Shown here: one piece after another, positions 11,636 through 22,864 of the stretch
Layout: every line of letters starts with the position of its first letter
Numbering within the stretch: the first letter of the stretch is position 1
NCBI RefSeq assembly: GCF_019175285.1
Contig: NC_056522.1
Coordinates: 64,611,578-64,675,577 of the forward strand
Source of the DNA: Sceloporus undulatus
Taxonomy: Eukaryota > Chordata > Lepidosauria > Squamata > Phrynosomatidae
Direction of reading: 5' to 3'
Length of the DNA: 64,000 nt
Notes under the pieces: generated by a model
What the model saw: the letters and a program-made list of their open reading frames with translations, nothing else
The model's database searches: none
What the model was told of the DNA's origin: nothing
Made by a program: the position numbers and the translations under genes

Positions 11636-12230
11636 TGTGCTTTCAATTGCCTGTTACTTGTGGTGACTCCATGAATTTTATGGGGTTTTCTTAAGCAATA
11701 ATTATTCAAAGGTGGATTTTCCAGTTCCTTCCTCTAAAATATATTCATTGGCAATCTTCATCCAAGTACCAACTAGGGCTGATCCTGCTTAGCTTCCAAG
11801 ATCAGACAGCATTTGCTGCCTTTAGTGTATTTAGGTCCTGCTGTGTTTGTAGCATATCCTTCAATATTTCACAGATGGAAACTGGGCCACATGTGACCAA
11901 GAGCATAAAAGTGTGGTCAAGATGGCAAATGTTCTTAATGAAGAAGAACATCTGAGCTAGGAGATGCTTCAGGAATCTGCTTTTGCCTGAGTCTATGGGG
12001 AAGGACAAGATTCCACTTTCTCCCCTCCCCTCCCCTTTCCTCTCTACTGAGATAAGTGTGTACAAACTACTTTTGCACTTTGAACTCAGTTTGTACCAAT
12101 GGAAATAAGCTGAGGACAAAGGGGGAAAGTGTGAGGAGGAGGAGAGAGAAATTACGACAATTTACAAGAAGCTGAAAAAGTGGAATGACAGACAAATAAT
12201 TGGGGGACTGTCACAGTCAGAATTTGACAG
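11636..12230 (-). mobile_element. Composite repeat: 5S-rRNA-like SINE plus about 400 bp, copy 1
   Basis: On the minus strand, the segment at about 11755-11835 resembles vertebrate 5S rRNA (AAGCTAAGCAGGATCAG, then TTGGTACTTGGATG). Downstream is a SINE middle and a tail like CACAAGTAACAGGCAATTG. Upstream of the 5S-like part, 11840-12230 has no known family but aligns along its length with 45373-45740 (ATATTTCACA.ATG.AAACTGG, AAGAAGAAC..AC..GCTAGGAGA, GCTGA.GACAAAGGGG). Pol III promoter boxes are degraded. Confidence 0.6.
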
Positions 12231-12947
12231 TTAGAGGGCATGATGTCAGGTCTGCCTTTGCAAGTGAGTTATCTCAGGTAAGTCAGCTAATTGGGCAAAG
12301 TAAGTGATACATACTGCTATTGCTTATCATCTTTGCCCAATTCAAGGTGCTTTTTTGACATATGAGGTCCTCTGTGGCTTGGGAGCAGGGGACTTGAAAA
12401 TTGACTGCTGGATCTTCAAGATGCTCAACTACACAGGAGACTTGGTGGTCCTAATCCTTTGTGCCATATGGTTTCGGGTAGGGGATTCGTGTACCCCAGT
12501 AGGGTAAGGGAGGACTCAAGTTTCCCCCATCCACTGTTCCAGGAGCCATGCTTGCAAGGCTTCTAAAAAGAAGTTGGAGCCACATGTTCCTCAATCTCCA
12601 CACTGGGTCTGCTCATGCTATAAATGACCTATGGTGAGGAACCCTGCAGATTTTCACACCTTGCTTCTCCCAAAGTAAACAGCATTGTGAAAGCTGCCCC
12701 AGAACATTCCACTTGGTTTGAGAAAAGTTGTGTGTTCAAGAGTATATCAGCATCAGTACTGTACTAATGCTGTCCTCAACCATGAATGTCCAGATTGAAA
12801 TGCAACAAATTTTAGTTGTGCTGAATCCTCTGTGTTTATGATAACTTTATCTGTTTAAAAGAAAAATCTGCACTTGGGCCAAGACATTTCAAATGTCTTC
12901 CCAAATATTCAACCATCTTTTATTGGTAACTTGCCCTTTAGATAGGA
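12231..12947. other. Intergenic, nothing recognised
   Basis: No convincing coding or repeat content seen. Confidence 0.45.
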
Positions 12948-13062
12948 ATTGGGAACGTGTGACCCTCAGATGTTAGTCTGCAACTCCCATGATCCTGCAT
13001 CATTAGCTATACTGGCTAGGCTTAATGGGAATTACAGTCCAGCAACATATGGACTAAATCAG
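12948..13062. mobile_element. Palindromic hAT-type MITE remnant
   Basis: GTGACCCTCAGATGTTAGTC, TGCAACTCCCATGATCC and the inverse GGGAATTACAGTCCAGCAACAT form the core of a widespread amniote element (CCTCCAGATGTTGTTGGACT type). The ends are decayed and no target duplication is visible. Confidence 0.5.
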
Positions 13063-14397
13063 AGCAGTGAATGATTAGGTTATTGCACAAGGAATGAGGA
13101 GAGCCAGGTTCAAATCTCCATTCAATTAATCAACTATATGGCATTGGGCTAGCAACCATCTCTCAATGCAGAACAAGGAGAAGTTAGGGTAAATCCTATT
13201 GCTAATTCTAACTATAGAAGACAAATTGAATGAACTGATGAACCATTGAGTGTCTTTGGTCAAGTCATACACTCCCAGGCCCAGAATACCTTATGGGATT
13301 ATTTTAAGTTGGAAATCATGTGAAGGCACAGAACAACAACAACAAAATTAATATTTATGTGAGACTCAATGATTCAATGGGCCTGCTGGGTCAAACAAGT
13401 GCCCAGAATTCTCAGGCCCATATGGTATATGGCTGGGAAAGGCAAATGTGCCCTTTCAAGTCTGTTTTTGGTGGTCTTCAGTGCCTCCAGACCAGAGTAT
13501 CCTTTTTCTAGTCCTCTAAAGGTGAATTGGCTTACACAAAAGCCTCCAGCAATGAGAATTTGCCTTTGTAAAAGATTGCAGCACTCTGCTTTTTCAAAGT
13601 CAGAAGTGGACTTAGGCCCAATCTTGGTTTGGTTTTTTTTTTGGGGGGGGGCATTTCTTGCAGTCCATGTGGTCCTCAGAGGGTCTTGGCTAGAAATTGG
13701 GTCTTGGACCCACTGCATTTGCCCACCTCTGACCTATGAGCATGCAGTTTAGGGGATTCTTGGGTTGTTCTTCAAAAACCTACATTTCCAATCCTCAGTT
13801 TTATCTTCTCCACAGATGTTGTATGACTAAAATTCAGTGGAGGCAAACATGAATACCACCCTGAACTCCTTGGAGGAAGAGGAAACTGGAAATGTAATAA
13901 AATAAGAAGAGATAAGTTTTCTAGATTAAATGGTATTAATTATGTAAACATAAGCAATTAAGAATTGGGACAGGATGCCTACAATATTCCATGAAAACCT
14001 CTAAAACAGTCTTTGCCTTTTGATGATGCTGATCGAGATACCAGAATCTGCTTTGATGCCTCCCTGAGAGCATTCCTGTTTTTAATTTCTTTTCCTAAAA
14101 TAAATAGTATGATTTGATCTCTTTTTTGCCCTCATTATGTGTCTAATTTAAGCTGAAGTAGAATTTGCTACGATTTGTCTCCAACCTTCCTTGAATAAAT
14201 TTGCTTTGGCCATGCCACACTGCATCCTGTTGTTCTTTTCCAGCTTGCACAATTCTATCTTGTTATGCTTAGCTTGACTTCAGCTGCTTGATTGGAAAAA
14301 ATATCATGGCTTCCAGTGTTTTTCTTGTACTTCTATTGTTTGGAAAATAAATTTAACTGTTTGCTGCATAGTGAACCACACCCAGCACTTTAGATTA
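13063..14397. other. Intergenic, mostly unclassified
   Basis: A stretch at about 13075-13320 (GAGAGCCAGGTTCAAATCTCC) faintly resembles a tRNA-derived SINE head. Overlapping plus and minus frames at 13369-13752 are mirror shadows over a low-complexity block near 13625-13650. Confidence 0.4.
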
Positions 14398-14550
14398 TGG
14401 GGCTTTTAGTTTGTCTGTTATGATTTTTATTGTTTGTGTATTTTAAATCTGTGTAATTGTTGATTGTGTTTTTAACCTGATGTAAGCCGCCCTGATCGTG
14501 GGAAGGGCGGGATATAAATAAAATTTTTATTATTATTATTTATTATTATT
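14398..14550 (+). repeat. L2-like LINE 3' end with ATT tail
   Basis: GTAAGCCGCCCTGATCGTGG, GGAAGGGCGGGATATAAAT and a (TTATTA)n tail form the recurring L2-type ending. A pyrimidine-poor TTTTTATTGTTTG-rich UTR precedes it. Confidence 0.6.
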
Positions 14551-14734
14551 GGTATCATCCTCCCCCCCCCTTTTGTTAACAAAGAGGGCCTAATATGAGG
14601 TGGGAGTGAAACTGGGGTCAGGGATGTTTGTGAGCCCATGAGAACAAATGGATCCTTCAAAACAAATGGGTCCTTGAACAGATCAAGCTGGAAATCGCTC
14701 TGGAAGCAAAGAGGATTAAACTGAGGCTGTCATA

Positions 14735-14950
14735 AGGCCTGGACAGACAGGTGAAAATAAAGCTGCTTTGGGTCACTTTGGAGGTATGCTGTTTAAATGA
14801 CACATACATCTTAAGAGGCCAGAAGCAGTCTTTAGGATTGAAGCATAGCTTTGGCATGACTTCCGACCTCTTAGGATGCATGCATGATTTAAACAGCATA
14901 TCTCCAAAGTGACCCAAAGCAGCTTTATTTTCACCTGTCTGTTCAGGCCC
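14735..14950. mobile_element. Palindromic MITE inserted in the RTE tail
   Basis: GGCCTGGACAGACAGG at the left and CCTGTCTGTTCAGGCC at the right pair. The inner arms AAAATAAAGCTGCTTTGGGT and GGAGGTATGCTGTTTAAAT pair with their inverse near 14890-14935. It shares its core with 10551. The RTE target GCTGTCATACTTTG is split here with CATA present on both sides, so the duplication is 3 or 4 bp. Confidence 0.85.
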
Positions 14951-15101
14951 ATACTTTGACCACATCATGAGAAGGCACGACTCATTGGAAAAGACAATAA
15001 TGCTAGGAAAAGTAGAAGGTAGTAGAAAGAGTGGAAGACCATGTGCTAGATGGATAAACTCAATCAGGGAGGTCATGAGCCTGAATTTGCAAGACCTAAG
15101 C

Positions 15102-15486
15102 CAGGGGTAGGCAACCCTTTTGAGCTGGGGGCCGGGTTGCTGTCCCTCAGACAACTGGGGGGCCGAAGCCAAAAAATAAATAATTAAATAATTTTTTGAA
15201 AAATTAAATAAATAAATAAGCCGGGACAAATGTAGGACAAAATTTTCAAATGGAGGGCACTTTTTAAATAAAACATGGAGGACACACGAAAAAAATTGCT
15301 GATTTTTTAAAAAAATGTTAAGATAAATGCATGTTTCTGAGGCTTCTATAGACAATTGCCCCACCATGCCCCTTGCGCGAGACGCCAAAGGCCCCGGCAG
15401 CAATCAGCGGCAGAACCGGGCTGGGGCCGGTCCCAAGGCCTCGCCGGGCCGCAACTGGCCCGTGGGCCGCAGGTTGCCTACCCCTG
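15102..15486. mobile_element. Non-autonomous hAT element with 8-bp target duplication
   Basis: Perfect 15-bp inverted ends, CAGGGGTAGGCAACC and GGTTGCCTACCCCTG, are flanked on both sides by ACCTAAGC (15094-15101 and 15487-15494). The core has GGGGGCCGGG...CCGGGCCGCAACTGGCCCG and AT-rich filler, with no transposase. It is clearly younger than the RTE tail it sits in. Confidence 0.93.
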
Positions 15487-15590
15487 ACCTAAGCAGAGTA
15501 GTGGAGGACAGTGGGGCTTGGAGATGTCTCATACACCAGGTCATCATGAGTCAAGGTCCACTTGACGGCAGTTAACAACAAGAACAACAT

Positions 15591-16030
15591 TCATGATTGT
15601 CAGTGAATCCCCAAGTTACCCCAAGAGCAGTAAACACTGGGAACAGTCTGCCTTTTCACACTGTAAAGTGTTGCCTAGAGTGATTTATGGGTGTTTCAGA
15701 AACCAAAGGCTGCATGTTCCTCCACAATGGTTTACAATTATTGGAGGAAAAGAAATTGTTTTTGGATGTCTGACTGTCCAAGGTGCTAAATGTATTTTGT
15801 GAATAGAATTTAGTGCCTTGGCAAGCTTTTTTTAAAAATCACCCAGAATGGACTCACCATTATCAGAGCCATCATCCACCTCTGATAACAAAGACTGTTT
15901 TGATTCCTTTTCCTTGGTCAGAGGTGGATATTTCAGGCATGGGATCCAGCAGGAACGGCATAATCTGCATTAAAAATAAATAAATAAAATTAGCAAACAG
16001 ATGTCCTCTTTCAGGTTTTTTCAAAAAATT
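15591..16030. other. Intergenic, nothing recognised
   Basis: No repeat family or coding segment recognised. Confidence 0.4.
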
Positions 16031-16200
16031 GTTATTTATTTATTTTATATCCTGCTTTTCTCTCACATGGGGGCCCAAAGCAGCTTGCATCATATATTAA
16101 AACAATACAGCTAGAGAAGTCTGAAATGTAAGGACTAAACAGCACTAAGCACAATCTACTATAAAACAATAATTTTAAGTGCATGTTAAAACCTCTTATG
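16031..16200 (-). repeat. L2-like LINE 3'-end fragment
   Basis: TTATTTATTTATTTTATATCC, TGCTTTTCTCTCACATGGG and CCCAAAGCAGCTTGCATC read as the inverse of the L2-type ending, followed by AAAACAATACAGC-like UTR. Confidence 0.5.
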
Positions 16201-16696
16201 CATTTTAAACCACCTCACCCTTGTTTAAAATGTGCAAGAGGTTTAAATAATAATAATAATATATTTTATAATAAATAAGAAGGTCTTTGCCTGCTAACAA
16301 AAAAGAGAACAGAGGGGGCCAACTGAGTGTTTCTTGGAAAAGAACACCATAGACTGGGAGCAACCACCAAGAAGACTTCTCCTGGGTCTTCACCAGAGGT
16401 ACCTGAGAAGGTGGAGACACTGAGAGAAAGTCCTCCTTCAGAGATCTTAAAATCTGGATAGGTTCATATAGGGAGATGCCGTCTTTCAAGTAGCCTGGAC
16501 ATTAAGCCTTATAGGGCTTAACTGGGGATGTTAAATAGTGCAGAACTTCCTACAACTTATTTAAAAGGCAAATTGCCACTCCTTTTTTGTCAGAAAAGTT
16601 TGGATAATTTGGAGATCATGAGAGGAAAAAAGTACAGAGGCAGCAGCCTACAGAGCAGAACTGCACATTGTCCTAAGCTGATCCCTTAGATCCTTA

Positions 16697-16917
16697 GGCT
16701 GCACCTGCACTGCAGAAATAATCCAGTTTTATGCCACTTCAACTGCCTTAGCTCAATGCTATGGAATCCTGGGAGTTGTTGTTTGTTGTGGCACCAGAAC
16801 TTTCTGGCAAAGAAGGCTAAATATCTCACAAAACTACAAATCCCAGAATTCCATCACACTGAGCCATGGCAGTTAAAGTGGTGTCAAAGTGCATTATTTC
16901 TGCAGCACAGTGCAGTC
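16697..16917. mobile_element. Palindromic MITE (ATAATCCAG family)
   Basis: GGCTGCACCTGCACTGCAG, AATAATCCAGTTTTATGCC and TATGGAATCCTGGGAGTTG pair with AAACTACAAATCCCAGAATT and TCAAAGTGCATTATTTCTGC near the right end. Confidence 0.8.
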
Positions 16918-19500
16918 TTAATCACACCTCATACAGTACATGAACTTTATAAAGATACTCAAGTTGGTGCTACATGGTTTAACTGATATGATGGCCACCA
17001 CTTCTTCACTGTGTAAAGAGATGTTTTCTTTTTTCTTCCCTGAATCACCCACCATCCACCTTCACCCACCATTCACCTTCAAAGTCCCTATGACTTTCTC
17101 CCCACCGGATATAACACTATACATTACAGTCATGTTCTCCTCGCCATTCATCTGTTTTAAAACTAAAAAAACACTAAATGATGTAAACCTTCCAGGAATC
17201 CCTTCAGCCAACTAATCATTTAGGCTGCCCCTTTTTATGCCTTTTCCTTCTCTACAATATCCCTGTTGAGGTTTGGGGAGCAGAACTGTAGATGAGATTA
17301 CAAGTGGCACAGTCCTTGGAACCTAAACAGCCTCCATCCGTCTCAAGCTTCTGGCAGAAAGCCCAAACTATAGTATTTCTAAAAGCCTTTGGTCTTTTTC
17401 ACTGGTCTGAAAAATGGGTTTTACAATTGTTTTCTATCTATTTTTAAAATAATGTTTTGTCTATGTTATTGTACATTGGCTTTAGGAGCCCTGGTGAATA
17501 GAAAAGCAATGATTAAATAAAAAAAATATAATATAATGACTAAGTATGATTGTACCATAAATTTATATAAAAGCATTATGATATTGGCAGGCTTTTCTTT
17601 TCTTTTCTTTTCTTTTCTAAATCCTTTCTAATTATCCCCAACACAAAATCTACCTTCTTCATAGCTGCTGCGTGCTGGGTTGATGTTTTCATTAAGCTAC
17701 TTACCCATCCAAAAAGATCAGCATTTTCACATTTTTAATGAATCTTGGGATGGATACAATTCAGGTGCAGTTGTTTTCAGTTCAGTAAGGTTTGGAATTT
17801 CATCTCTTGTCGCTCCATTTCTTGTCACTTCAGTTTCCTTATTGGAAATAGTAGTTCAGGTATGGACATATGCCCTACTTCTTCAAGAATAAAGACAGAC
17901 AGATAATTCAACTTCCTTTCCATCAGTAACCCAACTATCTCCCTAACCCAGAGGTGAGCAAAGTTACAACCCTTGAAGTCCCCTGGTTACTCCCCTCCAA
18001 AAGCTCCTCTTCCTCCCTCTTTTCTAGAGCACCCCAAGCTGATCCAAAGTGGAAAGAAGTCTGAAGCCAGCTAAAATGGAAGTCGGATGTAATGAAACAT
18101 CACTTCCAGTGTGTTGAAATATGATGGGGCAACCAGCCAGAGGGATGCAGAAAATTCTGCAATTGCTCACTCTAACCTCAGTGTGGGAAACCTGTAAGCC
18201 TCTGGATACTGTTGGGCTCCCAGCAGCACCAGCTAGCCTGATCAATGGTAAAAAAAATGATAGAAATAGTATTTCTTCCACATCTGGAAGGCTTCAGTAT
18301 TGGAAAGATTACATTTGCCCACCTGTGATTCAATGGCTAGACCCAACATTCAAAAGATTGATACTTTAACACCACCTACAAATGAACTTATATTTAGATT
18401 TTGTTCTGCCTTTATTGAAATGTATGAGTAATTATATTTATTTTTTATCTCCTTATTTCTTCTTATTGTAATGTCAGACTATCTTAAGGTGTAACTGAGA
18501 ACTTATTACTTGCTTTGTATAAAATTTTGAATTTAACTTTATTTTTTTTAAAGAAAAAAGATTTTTTTAAAAGGGGGGGGGGGAACACCTGGAAGGCACC
18601 ACAAGTTCTATACTTGCCCTAGCCCATTTTCTACTTCTGTTGTATTTGAATAATGTTGGCCTTAATGGTATTCACAATATGATCCTCAAAATCCTTTTTT
18701 GCATCCCTATTTTTTTTGCTTGCATTATTTGCAGGTTTGGTTTTTTTCTTTTGTTAGAGCAAAATTTCGATTTTAAATTCATGCTCATTTCAAGTTTCAG
18801 ATGAGAAAGTTTCTTATAGTATGAAGAGCCAGAATTCTAGCAGATGCCGACCTATAGATTGCTATGGGGAAGAGAGTAGATACTGGCCATCTCCAGGAGT
18901 GGCAACAGTTCGTTTGTTTTTTTTAAGTTCATGTGAAAAATGGTTTGTGCATGGTGTCCTGATTTAATTTGAATATATGCCCATTTCCATTTATATACCT
19001 TGTGATCAGTAATGAAAAATTCCAGTTTTCAACTTAAACCTCCATCAAACATTCCTTGCTATTTTGAGATAAGCAAACGCATAACTGATTTTTGGAACAT
19101 CCAGTTGACATGCTTATTTATCTTCTATTGAAAGAACAGCTAGTCCTGAAAGTCTGCTTTATGCTGGTACTCACCTTGGTGGTTCCAAAAATTTATACAC
19201 CTTTATCATAAATTACCCTGCCAGAAAATACAGATCTTTCTTTGTCAGACTGCTTGGTGTCTTTCCTGACAAAACAAGCTGGAGATGTCACAAGCTCGGT
19301 CACATTTTTGCACCTTTTGCTTGGCCTAAAATATTGCACTAATATGCATTTTGGAGGGCAACAATTCATATGACTTTGCCAGACCCTGACAAAAATGACA
19401 TAGCTTTCTCTCAGATCAAGGAGAGAAACTGCATGAACTGCCTCCCACATGCTTTTTCCCTACTGTACTTGAGATGCAAACCCCAATGTCTCCATCAAGC
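16918..19500. other. Intergenic, AT-rich; microsatellite and possible hAT remnant
   Basis: A (TTTTC)n run lies at 17593-17619. CAGAGGTGAGCAAAG at 17951 and TTGCTCACTCTA at about 18160 could be decayed inverted hAT ends, and GTAAGCCTCTGGATACTG near 18194 resembles a palindromic MITE piece. No coding segment recognised. Confidence 0.4.
17593..17619 (+). repeat. (CTTTT)n microsatellite
   Basis: Five tandem CTTTT units. Confidence 0.9.
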
Positions 19501-19513
19501 ATACCCACACATG

Positions 19514-19550
19514 TACGTATGTATGTATGTATGTAATGTATGTATGTATA
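19514..19550 (+). repeat. (ATGT)n microsatellite at an L2-like tail
   Basis: GTATGTATGTATG units run directly into TATATCCCACCTTTCTCCC, the inverse of the L2-type ending, so this is probably a drifted LINE tail. Confidence 0.8.
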
Positions 19551-19660
19551 TCCCACCTTTCTCCCAGCATGGGATCATGATAGTATACAGCCTTTTAAAA
19601 ACACAATACAATCAAAAAATCTTAATACAAAAGTAAAAACACTGTTAAATCAAACCTTTA
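19546..19660 (-). repeat. L2-like LINE 3'-end fragment
   Basis: CCCACCTTTCTCCCAGCATGG followed by AAACACAATACAATC matches the inverse of the L2 ending and adjacent UTR. Confidence 0.5.
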
Positions 19661-20004
19661 TTTTGAAAAACAGAAATCAAAAGCAGCTTTAAAACACACA
19701 CACAATGACTGTGAACCAACCACAGCTTTTCTGCTGCGTAACCTGTTCTATAAGATTGTTGTGAAGATAAATGTTTATGAGTGTGAGGGATCATATGCAA
19801 TTCCTTTAGCTCCAGAAGATAATGGAATGACATTAAACTATACATAGAAATATGGGAAAACATAATTGTGAAGTTGATTTTATTATGCTGAGATCTTTGA
19901 CTACAGGGTGGGTTATAATTTTTAAATAAATAAATAATGACAATAAATATTTCTTTTACTGAAACCAATGCATTCCAATGGTGTCTTAGGACCTTGCACT
20001 TAGG

Positions 20005-20100
20005 CTGCAAGCTGTACATATTTACCTGGGAGTAAGTCTTACTGAAAACAGTTGTGCTTCTTTCTGAGTAAACATGTGTGGGATTGCACTGTTAATGTAT
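20005..20100. mobile_element. Palindromic MITE remnant (GGGAGTAAGTC type)
   Basis: TTACCTGGGAGTAAGTC with CTTTCTGAGTAAACATG and GTGGGATTGCACTG form a small inverted unit common in reptile genomes. A second copy lies at 49370. Confidence 0.5.
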
Positions 20101-22864
20101 CTTAGATATAGGAAATCCATCTAATCCAAAAATGTCTCTCTCTCTCTCTCTTCCATTCTCAGCTGCTGTTTATGTTGGTGGAATATTACTCTAGAGCTCT
20201 CAAACAGAAAGCAATCAATACACTTTCCAAATGCTAGATTTCTCAATAATATACATAGGGAAAGTTATCTTTCTATTCCTGTGTCACAATACAACCCAAG
20301 CCTATGGAGAGCAACTTCCACAGTAGTGGAAGGTTCAAGGGCATTTACTCCCAGGAAAGTATTATAGGCATTTCAGTATTTCCCAAGCACAGACATGGAA
20401 AGGAATAGGGAACAAGCTGGAGGAACAGGTTGGAACAATGCAAGAAAACAGTGTAGGGTGGTTCTTACTCAGTCAAAAGGAAGGATTGGATGGAAGAAAT
20501 GGGATTTCTTATCCTGAACAGTTAATAGAATATCCCTCCTATTTTGTGAATTTTTTATGACTGTGGGTGAGATGAGGGGGCAGTTTCCCCTCCTCTTTAA
20601 TCTGCCCTTGCAACATTGGGAGAGAGGAAGGATAAAGTATATTCCCTTCTAAAGAAATGGGGCGTGAGCCTAAATTCACTTCTTTATGTTTCCTCTCTTT
20701 CAAAATCCCTAGGCTGACTGAGGCAGTACATTTGAAGTTGGAATTGGACTTCTATGTCCCCATGTGAATATAGGTACTATAAGCAGCTCCCTCAAAAAAA
20801 GGGCTTATGGCTTGATTCTCTCCTTAACTGTCCCCAGATCTTTTAGGGGTATGATAGCTCATCTCACACTACTTTAGTAGGGGCACTTTTGCTTGCCAAA
20901 TGCTGAAGTCTTTTTTAACTGAGCTGAAGTTAAAAAACAACATCACCCCAAAACTCTCTCTTCATCTCCTTTTCTCTCTTGCAAGCAAGGTGGCTTTCAT
21001 CACATGGATTGTTTCATATCACAACCACCATCCCCGCCAGCTCCAAGGTCTTTCTTTACATAATGTTATGATCTCACACTATAGTGGAAGAAGTCCATTG
21101 GGACAGATAGCAGAAGAAACCATTGAGAGAAAGATGACATGGGGTTGGACTGAATTCACAGCAGCTGCTCCTTCTTCTCTGTGTCTCTCACTTGCCTCAT
21201 TTTGCTTGCCTCATACTGGATGGGCCACAGGGAGATTTGTAAGTGTGGATGACAGAAAGCACAGAAATGTGCTGGGAAACATATTTCCAGGGGTCACTGG
21301 GGCTCTTGTCAGTTGGTGGGACCTTGTGCATTACACTCCTTGCATCTCTCTTTGGTCACCACCAGGACAATTGGACAAGTAAGGGAAGGCCATTACAACT
21401 AGTGGTGAGTATAGAAGTACTCAGGGAGTACAGTGATCAAGGGCAATGTTTCCCCTTTCTCTTCTAGATTTAGACTTGAGCATGCCAGGTACAGTAGCAT
21501 TAGTAGTGCAATATATCTGGGTTTTTTTTTAAAAATTTATTTAAAATTTTTCGTACACAAACCATATCACATAAAACATAAAACAAATATATACATATAC
21601 ATACACCTTACATCAGTCACATATACATAAAAACAAACACCATTTAAAAAAAACAACTTCCTTTCCTTTACAGCGATTATTACTACTCTCCAGTCACCCT
21701 GGGGAATATGACCTTTGTGTTTAACTTTTCCTTATAGTAACTTTAACTAAATTCTACATGAAGATATAGGCCCTTTTTCCTTTAAATTTCTTCCCTGTTC
21801 TCATACCATGATATCTTCCCTGGCGTCTCTTTTTTCCCCCTTTATTTTTATTTAATCTTCTTTAGTTGGCTGATATACAGATATCATTTATCAAAAGCTA
21901 TTATTCCATTGTCACCTTTCTCTATTTTCAGATAGTTAATAACTGGTTGCCATTCCGTTCTATATCTTTCTAAGCTTTTGTCTGTTTTTCTGTGTCTTTT
22001 AAGAACACTCTAGGTGAAAATGCCAAGCAGCAACAAGTGGAATCCAGGAGGCAGAAAATCACAAGATGGAAATCTCATAGTGAGGATTCTTGTCATAAAA
22101 CTTTCATACTTGGTTCCGATTTAATAATTTAATGAGTGACAGTAGGGAATTCTTCACTCCTAGGGTGTCACTGTAAATGTGATTAGACATGTTAAAATAT
22201 TCAAAAGGTGTCAGTCAGAGGTAAAACTGACTCCCAGACTTTTTTCAATTAGATATTGATGGGGGAGCAGAAAGAATGCTTAATTTAATACTGAATGCAT
22301 CCCTGACTGGACCTCCTTGGAAGATGACTGGAGCATGTTTTAGTATGTTGGCAAAACTTGGAAACATTACTTTTCATGTTGCAATGTCCAGAATTCCCAT
22401 ACCACCATGTTCAACTTGTCCGACTTGTGTCAAATGATGGGTGGTACTGAGGAGGGGAAGAACAGAACAGATTAGATAATGTGACATGAATCAAAATTAG
22501 CTGAGTGTAGTGTGGTAATGAAGGTAAGAATGATGAAGAAATTTGGAGACAGAAAAGTGGGTACAATAAGGCCTGTCTTGCAACCACTATAGGTGTCCCT
22601 CATCATCCAGAGAGTGATGTATTTATAACTTGTAACTTGTATCTATTAAAATACTGTGACTACTAAATATGATTTGTGAAACAACCTTGAAAAGTTAGTG
22701 TCTTAACACATGCTTGTAAATAAAGTTAATGTTTATTTTGTTTCCAGAAGAGTATGGTCCTGAGTGAGTTTGGTAACTTCAAAGACTACATGCCACCAAA
22801 GATAAAACACATATAAGAGGAAGACACTGGGGACCCCAACCCTAATTCATTTAAGGGAAAGTGT
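20101..22864. other. Intergenic; no gene recognised
   Basis: A 160-codon plus frame at 20900-21382 has no recognisable domain and is treated as chance. The stretch at 21505-22010 is T- and C-rich and may be a reversed LINE 3' UTR. A TAAATAAAGTTAATG block near 22719 looks like a polyadenylation region of some dead element. Confidence 0.4.

Larger units (their letters stand above)
14640..15590 (+). mobile_element. RTE (BovB-like) LINE 3' end, interrupted twice
   Basis: The C-terminal reverse-transcriptase tail reads LEAKRIKLRLS, then MRRHDSLEKTIMLGKVEG, then DLSRVVEDSGAWRCLIHQV, ending near TCCACTTGACGGCAGTTAAC and a short AACAAC tail. Two elements have landed in it: the palindromic MITE at 14735-14950 and the hAT MITE at 15102-15486. 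Removing them restores contiguity with the other RTE copies (40608, 31738). The frame is decayed and noncoding today. Confidence 0.72.

Noticed and set aside
14657-15403. 248-residue minus-strand open frame, the longest minus frame in the window
   Set aside because: It runs antisense through an RTE tail, a palindromic MITE and a hAT MITE and crosses their boundaries, so it cannot be one gene.
17951-18172. hAT element with CAGAGGTGAGC ends
   Set aside because: The two ends pair only loosely and no 8-bp duplication could be aligned; left as a note in the surrounding stretch.
20900-21382. 160-codon plus-strand frame
   Set aside because: No recognisable domain, no splice or promoter context, AT-rich surroundings; consistent with chance.
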